Assembly: GCA_030641945.1 (NCBI GenBank) | Contig: DAOWLL010000158.1 | Span: 1-5,276 of the forward strand | Direction of reading: 5' to 3' | Origin: Gammaproteobacteria bacterium | GTDB lineage: Bacteria; Pseudomonadota; Gammaproteobacteria; SZUA-229 | DNA length: 5,276 nt | Shown here: positions 1 to 5,276 of the stretch, one piece after another | How positions within the stretch are numbered: the stretch's first letter is position 1 | How the letters are laid out: each line of letters begins with the position of its first letter | Program-made: the position numbers and the translations under genes | Notes under the pieces: generated by a model | Seen by the model: the letters and a program-made list of their open reading frames with translations, nothing else | Database searches by the model: none | Told to the model about the DNA's origin: nothing

Positions 1-874
1 CGGTAGCATCGTCTGATGAGAATGAGCTGATCACATCGCCAATATCCTGGAATTCGCCCAGTGTCATATTGGCACCAGTGACATTGACCAGAATACCTTT
101 AGCACCAGCGAGGTTAACGTCCTCAAGCAGCGGACTGGCAATTGCCGCCTGTGCCGCTTCAGCCGCACGATGCTCTCCTGATGCCCTGCCTGAACCCATC
201 ATACCCATACCCATCTGTGACATCACAGTACGTACATCGGCAAAGTCAACGTTAATGACACCCGGGTTGGTAATCAGCTCGGTAATACCCTGCACCGCCC
301 CATAAAGTACATCGTTAGCGCCTTTGAATGCATTCATTAAATCAAAATCACGGCCATACACATCCAGTAGCTTGTCATTAGGGATGGTAATCAATGAATC
401 AACATGCTGTGTCAATTCCTTTATACCCTGCATCGCGATTTTCATTCGTGTACTACCTTCGAATGCAAATGGTTTGGTAACAACACCGACAACCAGGATG
501 TCCATTTCACGTGCAAGCTGAGCAACAACCGGGGCTGCACCTGTACCGGTACCACCGCCCATACCTGCTGTGATAAATAACATATCACAGTTTTCAATTG
601 CTTCCTGGATCAACTCCCTGTCTTCGAGTGCTGCCTGCTGGCCAGTATCTGGAGTAGCGCCTGCCCCCAGACCCTTGGTGATGTTGCAGCCAATTTGCAG
701 CGACTTTGCTTCTGACATTTTACTTAACGCCTGGGCATCAGTGTTAGCGCAGATGAAATCCACACCACTGATTCCACTGGACACCATGTGCTGGACAGCA
801 TTACCGCCTCCACCACCAACACCGATCACTTTTATGACGGCTTCTTGTGCTACAGAGTCCATAAGTTCAAACAT
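1..874 (-). CDS. ftsZ: Cell division protein FtsZ, tubulin-like GTPase (partial, C-terminus beyond the left edge)
   Basis: FtsZ is the bacterial tubulin homologue. It polymerises with GTP into the Z ring at midcell and scaffolds the divisome. The reading frame opens with ATG at 872-874 and stays open to the left edge, giving 291 codons; the family is usually about 380-400 residues, so the end of the globular domain, the flexible linker and the C-terminal peptide that binds FtsA/ZipA are outside the window. Visible motifs: N-terminal nucleotide loop [10 protein letters not shown] (residues about 18-27), tubulin signature GGGTGTG (106-112), IPNDKLL (about 164-170), and the T7 catalytic loop [11 protein letters not shown] (208-218) whose two aspartates (210 and 213) match E. 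coli D209 and D212 with a one-residue offset. The start is fixed by MFELM, as in E. coli MFEPM, and by a strong Shine-Dalgarno. It lies 64 bases downstream of ftsA with no obvious terminator between. No frameshift or missing key residue was seen. Confidence 0.98.
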   Translation of the reverse strand, partial: MFELMDSVAQEAVIKVIGVGGGGGNAVQHMVSSGISGVDFICANTDAQALSKMSEAKSLQIGCNITKGLGAGATPDTGQQAALEDRELIQEAIENCDMLFITAGMGGGTGTGAAPVVAQLAREMDILVVGVVTKPFAFEGSTRMKIAMQGIKELTQHVDSLITIPNDKLLDVYGRDFDLMNAFKGANDVLYGAVQGITELITNPGVINVDFADVRTVMSQMGMGMMGSGRASGEHRAAEAAQAAIASPLLEDVNLAGAKGILVNVTGANMTLGEFQDIGDVISSFSSDDAT

Positions 875-880
875 GATAAT

Positions 881-888
881 TCTCCCCT
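881..888 (-). promoter_or_regulatory. Shine-Dalgarno of ftsZ
   Basis: On the minus strand this reads AGGGGAGA, with the GGGGAG core seven bases before the ATG at 872-874. It is a strong purine-rich ribosome binding site at good spacing. This fits the high expression expected of FtsZ relative to FtsA and FtsQ and supports the chosen start. Confidence 0.8.
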
Positions 889-938
889 GAATGATTTATT
901 GTTGTTGTATACATAATGTCTTTATCCTGATACGTGTT

Positions 939-2174
939 TTAAAAATTTCCCTGAAACCAACTCTTCATCCTGTCAAACAACCCCTTGAAGCCACCTTCCA
1001 TCATCAGATGACTTGTTCCTGAGTCACGGTGCTGATGCCCGAACAACAAGAGTCCAACTCCAGTCGCATGTATAGGATTGCTTACAACATCGGACAATCC
1101 GTAAACATACTGTGGTAGTCCCAGCCTGACCGGGACATGAAATATTTCTTCTGCCAATTCAACGACGCCATCCATTTTTGAACTGCCGCCGGTCAGAACA
1201 ACACCTGCAGCAATCATTTCTTCAAAACCACTCTTGCGCAGCTCAGCCTGTACCAGTGCCAGCAGTTCTTCATAACGGGGCTCAACCACTTCTGCCAGCG
1301 TCTGGCGTGACAACTTCCGTGGTGGGCGGTCACCGACACTGGGCACCTCGATGGTTTCATCCGGGTTGGCTAACTGGCGTAACGCACAGGCATATTTGAT
1401 CTTGATCTCATTGGCATACTGGGTAGGTGTACGCAGAGCTACCGCTATGTCATTGGTGACCTGGTCTCCGGCAATCGGAATCACGGCGGTATGGCGAATT
1501 GCACCATCTGTAAATACCGCAATATCAGTAGTACCACCACCGATATCAACCAGGCAGACACCCAGTTCTTTTTCATCATCGGTAAGCACCGAATAACTGG
1601 ACGCCAGCTGTTCGAGAATAATATCGTCAACTTCCAGGCCGCAGCGCCTGACGCATTTAATAATATTTTGCGCAGCGCCGACTGCGCCGGTCACAAGATG
1701 AACTTTTGCTTCAAGACGCACACCGGACATGCCAATTGGCTCACGAATACCTTCCTGACTATCAATAATAAATTCCTGAGGAAGGATATGCAGAATTCGC
1801 TGGTCTGCAGGAATCGCCACAGCACGTGCAGCATCGATCACCCTGTCAAGATCGCCACTTGAAACTTCACGCTCACGAATAGCAACGATGCCATGCGAGT
1901 TGAGGCTGCGAATATGACTACCGGCAATACCCGCATACACTGATTGAATCTGGCATCCCGCCATTAGTTCAGCTTCTTCAATAGCGCGCTGTATCGACTG
2001 CACTGTTGACTCGATGTTAACCACCACGCCTTTTTTAAGTCCGCGTGATGGGTGAGAACCAAGCCCAACAATTTCAATCTCACCTTCCTGATTAACTTCA
2101 CCAACAATGGCTACAACTTTTGATGTGCCAATATCCAGGCCAATGATCATGTTCTTATCTGACTTTTTAGTCAT
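939..2174 (-). CDS. ftsA: Cell division protein FtsA, actin-like membrane tether of FtsZ
   Basis: FtsA is an ATP-binding actin/Hsp70-fold protein that anchors FtsZ polymers to the inner membrane and recruits later divisome proteins. The product is 411 residues, close to E. coli FtsA (420). Visible blocks: phosphate-1 motif GLDIGTSKV (12-20); an FtsA-specific 1C region around 85-165 containing ILPQEFIID and GMSGVRLEAKVHL; phosphate-2 motif VDIGGGTTDIAV (209-220); the conserved stretch VEPRYEELL (297-305); the adenosine motif VVLTGGSSKMDG (325-336); and a C-terminal amphipathic helix FKGLFDRMKSWF (396-407), the expected membrane-targeting sequence. The start at 2174 has an AAGAGG site nine bases upstream; an upstream extension in frame meets a stop after a few codons. 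It sits between ftsQ (126-base gap) and ftsZ (64-base gap), the standard ftsQAZ order. Nothing is truncated or unusual in the protein. Confidence 0.98.
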   Translation of the reverse strand: MTKKSDKNMIIGLDIGTSKVVAIVGEVNQEGEIEIVGLGSHPSRGLKKGVVVNIESTVQSIQRAIEEAELMAGCQIQSVYAGIAGSHIRSLNSHGIVAIREREVSSGDLDRVIDAARAVAIPADQRILHILPQEFIIDSQEGIREPIGMSGVRLEAKVHLVTGAVGAAQNIIKCVRRCGLEVDDIILEQLASSYSVLTDDEKELGVCLVDIGGGTTDIAVFTDGAIRHTAVIPIAGDQVTNDIAVALRTPTQYANEIKIKYACALRQLANPDETIEVPSVGDRPPRKLSRQTLAEVVEPRYEELLALVQAELRKSGFEEMIAAGVVLTGGSSKMDGVVELAEEIFHVPVRLGLPQYVYGLSDVVSNPIHATGVGLLLFGHQHRDSGTSHLMMEGGFKGLFDRMKSWFQGNF

Positions 2175-2183
2175 TCTTATGCG

Positions 2184-2189
2184 CCTCTT
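2184..2189 (-). promoter_or_regulatory. Shine-Dalgarno of ftsA
   Basis: The minus strand reads AAGAGG, followed by nine bases and then the ATG at 2172-2174. Spacing is at the long end of normal. It supports the start MTKKSDKN for FtsA over the internal methionine at residue 9, which would leave only three residues before the conserved GLDIGT motif. Confidence 0.65.
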
Positions 2190-2220
2190 TCACGCGTATA
2201 GCCATTACTGATCTTTTGCC

Positions 2221-2249
2221 TAGATAGTGAATGAAATGCAGACTGTCCA
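2221..2249 (-). promoter_or_regulatory. Possible sigma-70-type promoter upstream of ftsA (weak)
   Basis: In the 126-base ftsQ-ftsA gap the minus strand carries TGGACA (2249-2244; five of six matches to TTGACA), a 17-base spacer, and TATCTA (2226-2221; only three of six matches to TATAAT). It lies about 47 bases upstream of the ftsA start. The -35 and the spacing are good, but the -10 is poor and such matches are frequent by chance. Internal promoters feeding ftsA and ftsZ are known in the E. coli cluster, which makes a promoter here plausible but not shown. Confidence 0.25.
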
Positions 2250-2300
2250 CTGCGCCACAGCACCTTGAAAATATAAAAATATTCCTGCCAAACTGATGAA

Positions 2301-3086
2301 TTATACATGTCTTATCCACCCCGAAATGTTATTCAGACCTGCGTCATCCTGCTTTTTGAGCGATGTTTTACTTTTCATTGCAAATCCGTTCGGATAGCGC
2401 AGATCAATATATTTAATGTCATCAATATTTGGTGCATTTTGCATAGAGAAAACCTTAACGAATCTCTGTATGCGTCTTTCCGTATCATTTCTGCCAAGTT
2501 GCAACTCGACACCGTTTGTCAGCAGCATCGACCACGACCTGCGCTCATCCAGTTCCAGCTTGTTAACATCAAGCCCGAGACCGGATAATTCTGTATGCAA
2601 GGCAACAAGAAAACCCCACACTTTTTGATGCAGACCTTCAGGCCCCTTAATCACCGGTATCTGCATTTCTCTGTTAATTCGTTCTGGCGTGAACAGTTCA
2701 CCTTCATCACTCAACAGTGAATCTTCCGACCAGTAGGCCACAGCACGGCGCTCAATGATGCGGATTTGCAATGTTGAAGGCCATTGCCGTCGAATCGTTG
2801 CATCCTGCACCCATGGCAGCGACAGTAACGATGTCCTCAGCGCTTCAATATCAGCTGTAAAATAATCACCTGTTAATACCTGCTTCAATTGCTGTTGAAT
2901 ATCATCCCTGGACAAATGAACAAACCTACCTTCAATTTTCACATTGTCGATCGGCATGATTTCACCGGGAATATGATCAGACAGCTGCCAGCCTGCTATC
3001 ACAAGCGCGATCACGATTATCGGGCTGTACCAGCGACGGTATTTCATTCTCATGCTTTGCTTACGCTGTTTACGCCTGGCGCTCAT
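2301..3086 (-). CDS. ftsQ: Cell division protein FtsQ, bitopic divisome protein with POTRA domain
   Basis: FtsQ is an inner-membrane protein that bridges early and late division proteins and binds FtsB and FtsL in the periplasm. The product is 261 residues (E. coli 276). Visible layout: a very basic cytoplasmic tail (1-19, with RRKQRKQ and KYRR), one membrane segment (about 21-38, IIVIALVIAGW), a POTRA domain (about 45-115: IDNVKIEGRF, LPWVQDATIRRQWPSTLQIRIIER), then the FtsQ beta domain (about 116-235) with AYW, LFTPERI, the ERRSW stretch, LQLGR and YIDLRYPNG, the last corresponding to the E. coli YVDLRYDSG region implicated in FtsB contact. The start at 3086 overlaps the end of ddl by 17 bases and has a GAGAAG site five bases upstream. 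Methionines 12 and 14 are alternative starts that would shorten the basic tail but keep the membrane segment. The C-terminus after about residue 240 is not conserved with E. coli. Confidence 0.96.
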   Translation of the reverse strand: MSARRKQRKQSMRMKYRRWYSPIIVIALVIAGWQLSDHIPGEIMPIDNVKIEGRFVHLSRDDIQQQLKQVLTGDYFTADIEALRTSLLSLPWVQDATIRRQWPSTLQIRIIERRAVAYWSEDSLLSDEGELFTPERINREMQIPVIKGPEGLHQKVWGFLVALHTELSGLGLDVNKLELDERRSWSMLLTNGVELQLGRNDTERRIQRFVKVFSMQNAPNIDDIKYIDLRYPNGFAMKSKTSLKKQDDAGLNNISGWIRHV

Positions 3087-4002
3087 AACTGCTTCTCAGT
3101 ATTTCGATTACCAGCTGATTAAATTCAATCCCTGCCTGTTTCGCTGCCATCGGCACAAGGCTATGACTGGTCATACCAGGCACCGTATTGGCCTCGATCA
3201 GCCACGGCTGCTCATTATCATCGAGCATGAAATCAACCCGTCCCCAACCACCTGCATCGATCGCATCAAATGCATTCAGCATGATTGATCCAAGTTCCTG
3301 CTCTTTTGACTGGTCGAGTTCACAAGGGCAGATATAACGCGTGTCGTTTGCTTCATACTTGGCGACGTAGTCATAAAACTTTCTGTCAGTCTCCAGCCGT
3401 ATCATTGGTAAAATCTTGTGGCTCAGAACTGCTGCAGTGTATTCAGCGCCTGTTATCCATTCTTCCGCGAGGATTGTACCTTTACATTCACGTGCAATAT
3501 TGAATGCGGGCAGCATTTCAGCTTCAACCTCGACCTTACTCATACCTATACTGGAACCCTCCAGTGCAGGCTTTATAATCAACGGCAGGCCCAGTTGTTC
3601 AACTGCATTATTACAATCCTGTTCGGTCTCAAGCACCATGTAATCAGGTATTGGAAACCCTTCTGCAGCCCACACCTGCTTGCAGCGCAACTTGTCCATG
3701 GCCAGTGCCGATCCCAGGATCCCTGAACCGGTATAGGGCAAATCCATTACCTCCAGCAGGCCTTGAATTGCACCATCTTCGCCACCACGCCCATGCAGCA
3801 TTATTAATGCACGGCTGTAATCACCCGCTCCAAGCACTGATGCGATGTCACGCCCCACATCAATACCATGTGCATCAATATTGCTTTGTTGCAATGCACT
3901 TAAAACAGCACCACCACTCAGCAATGAAATCTCTCGCTCTGCTGACCAGCCACCCATTAACACGGCGACCTTTCCAAAATCGAAATTACCGGTATGGCTC
4001 AT
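3070..4002 (-). CDS. ddl: D-alanine--D-alanine ligase (DdlB type, ATP-grasp)
   Basis: This cytoplasmic enzyme joins two D-alanines with ATP to make D-Ala-D-Ala, the dipeptide that MurF adds to the peptidoglycan precursor. The product is 310 residues, the usual length. Motifs: N-terminal GGWSAEREISLLSG (17-30) with the catalytic glutamate at 22 (E. coli E15); LHGRGGEDGAIQG (69-81); YTGSG (90-94) and AMDKLRCK (101-108); ATP-grasp lysine 144 and EGSSIGMS (148-155) with Ser150; FYDYVAKY (209-216) with Lys215 and Tyr216; GWGRVDFML (252-260) with Asp257; and IEANTVPGMTSHSLVP (269-284) with Glu270 and Asn272 as metal ligands. Tyr216 indicates D-Ala-D-Ala rather than D-Ala-D-Lac activity. The start is given by an ATGA overlap with the murB stop and a strong GGAGGT site. 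The 3' end overlaps ftsQ by 17 bases. Position next to ftsQ points to the cluster-borne ddlB paralogue; whether another ddl exists cannot be told. Confidence 0.98.
   Translation of the reverse strand: MSHTGNFDFGKVAVLMGGWSAEREISLLSGGAVLSALQQSNIDAHGIDVGRDIASVLGAGDYSRALIMLHGRGGEDGAIQGLLEVMDLPYTGSGILGSALAMDKLRCKQVWAAEGFPIPDYMVLETEQDCNNAVEQLGLPLIIKPALEGSSIGMSKVEVEAEMLPAFNIARECKGTILAEEWITGAEYTAAVLSHKILPMIRLETDRKFYDYVAKYEANDTRYICPCELDQSKEQELGSIMLNAFDAIDAGGWGRVDFMLDDNEQPWLIEANTVPGMTSHSLVPMAAKQAGIEFNQLVIEILRSSYERQA
3092..3097 (-). promoter_or_regulatory. Shine-Dalgarno of ftsQ, inside the ddl 3' end
   Basis: The minus strand reads GAGAAG, five bases before the ATG at 3084-3086. It is a moderate site embedded in the last codons of ddl, so ribosomes finishing ddl pass over it. 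It supports the upstream start rather than methionine 12 or 14 of FtsQ. Confidence 0.5.
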
Positions 4003-4904
4003 GCCATACCTCCAACAATTCGAACCTCGGTTTGCAACTCAATGCCCTGCTGCTTGAGCACGGTCTTCTGTATGTGCTTGATCAATGATTCAATATCATC
4101 TGCACTGGCGTTGCTGTCATTGATAATAAAATTCGCGTGCTTCTCCGAAACCACGGCACCGCCAATGCGGTAGCCTTTCAAGCCGCAAGATTCAATTAAA
4201 CGTGCTGCGTGATCGTTTTCGGGATTGGTAAACACCGAACCGCAACTTGCAGCCCCTGTCGGCTGGGTTTCCGCACGCCTGGCAAGCAGCTGCCTGATAT
4301 TTGCACTGGCAGTACTGCCGTCACCCTGTTCAAACTGAAACGTTGCCGCAATAAACCATTCATCAGCCGGGCCGTTAACACTGCGATAGCCAACCTGGTA
4401 TTCATCAGCATTACGCTTATGCCTGTTGCCTTCGCGATCGATGGTTTCGACACTGGCAACATAGCGCCATGTTTCTCCACCAAAAGCACCGGCATTCATT
4501 GCCAGCGCACCGCCAACCAGGCCGGGAATACCGGCAAAAAATTCCGCACCGACCAGGTTCTCTTTTGCGCAATAGCGCGCCAGCTTTGAAGCCGTCACAC
4601 CAGCACCAACATAGACACGATCATCATCAAGGCGTTCGAGCTCGTTCATGACGCCCTGCAATGCGATCACGGTGCCATCAAAGCCGGCATCGCGCACCAG
4701 GGTATTACTGCCCAGCCCCAGCCATAAAATATTCTCATCTGCCGGCAGTGATGCCAGCAGGATTGACAGGTCTTCAATATCGGCAGGCAGGAAGTAGCAT
4801 TTTGCACTGCCACCTGCGCGCCAGCTCACATGACGTGACATGGACTCGTCATATAGCATCTCGCCTCGAAGCTGTGGCATTGTCATAATCGGCGCTGCCT
4901 CCAT
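3999..4904 (-). CDS. murB: UDP-N-acetylenolpyruvoylglucosamine reductase MurB (short form)
   Basis: MurB is a cytoplasmic FAD enzyme that uses NADPH to reduce UDP-GlcNAc-enolpyruvate to UDP-MurNAc. The product is 301 residues. Visible: SWRAGGSAKCYFLP (27-40) at the start of the FAD domain; GLGSNTLVRDAGFDG (63-77) for FAD pyrophosphate binding; AGIPGLVGGALAMNAGAFGGE (124-144); VGYRSV with Arg174; SCGSVFTNP (220-228) with Ser223 as the likely proton donor; GGAVVSEKHANFIIN (248-262); and QTEVRIVG (291-298) with Glu293, matching the catalytic glutamate near the C-terminus. Length and spacing resemble the shorter type II MurB rather than E. coli MurB (342 residues). The start at 4904 has AGGAGG nine bases upstream. 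Methionine 7 (4886) is a real alternative, with GGAGG eleven bases upstream and little conserved sequence lost. It begins one base after the murC stop and ends in an ATGA overlap with ddl, so it is part of a coupled operon. Confidence 0.97.
   Translation of the reverse strand: MEAAPIMTMPQLRGEMLYDESMSRHVSWRAGGSAKCYFLPADIEDLSILLASLPADENILWLGLGSNTLVRDAGFDGTVIALQGVMNELERLDDDRVYVGAGVTASKLARYCAKENLVGAEFFAGIPGLVGGALAMNAGAFGGETWRYVASVETIDREGNRHKRNADEYQVGYRSVNGPADEWFIAATFQFEQGDGSTASANIRQLLARRAETQPTGAASCGSVFTNPENDHAARLIESCGLKGYRIGGAVVSEKHANFIINDSNASADDIESLIKHIQKTVLKQQGIELQTEVRIVGGMA
4008..4013 (-). promoter_or_regulatory. Shine-Dalgarno of ddl, inside the murB 3' end
   Basis: The minus strand reads GGAGGT, five bases before the ddl ATG at 4000-4002. 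It is close to the ideal anti-16S complement and lies in the last codons of murB (Gly-Gly of the C-terminal VGGMA). Together with the ATGA stop-start overlap it indicates efficient reinitiation on ddl. Confidence 0.75.
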
Positions 4905-4905
4905 G

Positions 4906-5276
4906 TCATGCCGCCTCCTGCAACTTCTGCGGCAATTCGGACGCTACCCGACCTATACTGCCGGCACCCAGTGTCAGCAGTACATCGCCATCCTGTAAAA
5001 CAGATGCCAGTTCATTTTCTACACCATCAATATCTTCAATAAATATCGGGTTGACCTTGCCGCGCTGACGTATAGCCGCACACAATGATCGTGCATCAGC
5101 CCCCGTAATCGGTTGTTCGCCAGCTGCATATACTTCAGAGATGAGCAGCACATCAACATCCGCCAACACCGAGGTGAAATCTTCGAACAGGTCATGTGTA
5201 CGGCTGTACCGGTGCGGCTGAAATACGACGACGAGCCGCTTGTCTGGCCAACTGCTGCGAACCGCCTGCAAGGTAG
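4906..5276 (-). CDS. murC: UDP-N-acetylmuramate--L-alanine ligase MurC (partial, C-terminal part only)
   Basis: MurC is the cytoplasmic ATP-dependent ligase that adds L-alanine to UDP-MurNAc, the first stem-peptide step. Only the last 122 residues are in the window; the frame is open to the right edge, so the UDP-binding and central ATPase domains lie outside (the family is about 460-490 residues). What is visible is most of the C-terminal Mur ligase domain: VVVFQPHRYSRTHDLFEDF, then LISEVYAAGEQPITGADARSL, then GDVLLTLGAGSIGRVA near the end, matching E. coli MurC blocks FQPHRFTRTRDL, EVYPAGEAPIPGADSRSL and GAGNIGKIA in the same order and spacing. The stop codon TGA at 4906-4908 is one base from the murB start. 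A TTG in the first visible codons is internal, not the start. Confidence 0.96.
   Translation of the reverse strand, partial: TLQAVRSSWPDKRLVVVFQPHRYSRTHDLFEDFTSVLADVDVLLISEVYAAGEQPITGADARSLCAAIRQRGKVNPIFIEDIDGVENELASVLQDGDVLLTLGAGSIGRVASELPQKLQEAA
4914..4919 (-). promoter_or_regulatory. Shine-Dalgarno of murB, inside the murC 3' end
   Basis: The minus strand reads AGGAGG, nine bases before the murB ATG at 4902-4904. It is only four bases before a second, out-of-frame ATG at 4907-4909 that overlaps the murC stop. The spacing favours the murB start at 4904. Confidence 0.65.

Noticed and set aside
906..913. Perfect 8-base palindrome TGTATACA in the ftsA-ftsZ gap.
   Set aside because: It cannot be extended with flanking pairs, is too short for a terminator or a recognisable operator, and a palindrome of this size is unremarkable in AT-rich spacer.
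1178..1862. Long open frames on the plus strand opposite ftsA (73 to 123 codons).
   Set aside because: They are antisense to a well-conserved FtsA, overlap one another, show no family resemblance and have no convincing ribosome binding site.
2236..2262. Possible small hairpins (CTGT/ACAG and GCAG/CTGC) in the ftsQ-ftsA gap.
   Set aside because: Stems are only about four base pairs and are not followed by a U-tract on the transcribed strand, so this is not an intrinsic terminator.
2223..2300. The ftsQ frame continues open for 26 codons after its TAA stop, before a TAG.
   Set aside because: The translated extension does not resemble any FtsQ C-terminus, FtsQ already has its conserved YIDLRY region well before the stop, and an open run of this length is common by chance. 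No sign of readthrough or a damaged stop.
3651..4088. A 145-codon plus-strand open frame opposite ddl and the murB end.
   Set aside because: It is antisense to the conserved ddl frame, rich in His, Leu and Pro as expected of a shadow frame, and has no recognisable domain.
4196..4495. A 99-codon minus-strand open frame inside murB in another frame.
   Set aside because: MurB is unambiguous across this stretch with all motifs intact, so this is an out-of-frame shadow.

Overview
The window is a segment of the division and cell wall (dcw) cluster of a Gram-negative bacterium. All six genes lie on the minus strand, so transcription runs from the right edge (5276) to the left edge (1). In transcription order they are murC (3' end only), murB, ddl, ftsQ, ftsA and ftsZ (5' part only, about three quarters of the gene). 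All products closely resemble the proteobacterial families. FtsZ, FtsA, FtsQ and Ddl read most like gammaproteobacterial proteins: catalytic residues of Ddl fall at the same numbers as in E. coli DdlB, and FtsA matches E. coli FtsA block by block. The likely source is therefore a gammaproteobacterium that is not an enteric. E. coli has no murB in this cluster, whereas here a short MurB of about 300 residues sits between murC and ddl. Species cannot be read from the sequence. Base composition looks balanced by eye.

Layout from right to left. The end of murC (5276-4906) is followed after one base by murB (4904-3999). murB overlaps ddl (4002-3070) by four bases in an ATGA junction. ddl overlaps ftsQ (3086-2301) by 17 bases. 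The block from murC to ftsQ is thus fully compacted and very probably translationally coupled. Packing then loosens: 126 bases separate ftsQ from ftsA (2174-939) and 64 bases separate ftsA from ftsZ (874 to beyond 1). No convincing intrinsic terminator was seen in either gap. The ftsQ-ftsA gap holds a weak sigma-70-like promoter candidate. Recognisable Shine-Dalgarno sequences precede every gene whose start is in the window.

The genes form one pathway. MurC, MurB and Ddl make cytoplasmic peptidoglycan precursors: UDP-MurNAc from the MurB step, L-alanine addition by MurC, and D-Ala-D-Ala by Ddl for the later MurF step. FtsZ forms the division ring, FtsA tethers it to the membrane and helps recruit the divisome, and FtsQ links the divisome to its periplasmic partners FtsL and FtsB. 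The longer plus-strand open frames are antisense shadows of these genes. No mobile element, repeat array, tRNA, rRNA or CRISPR was seen. This is an ordinary core-genome region and I see no undescribed system in it. The findings are small points about gene order, start choice and regulation.
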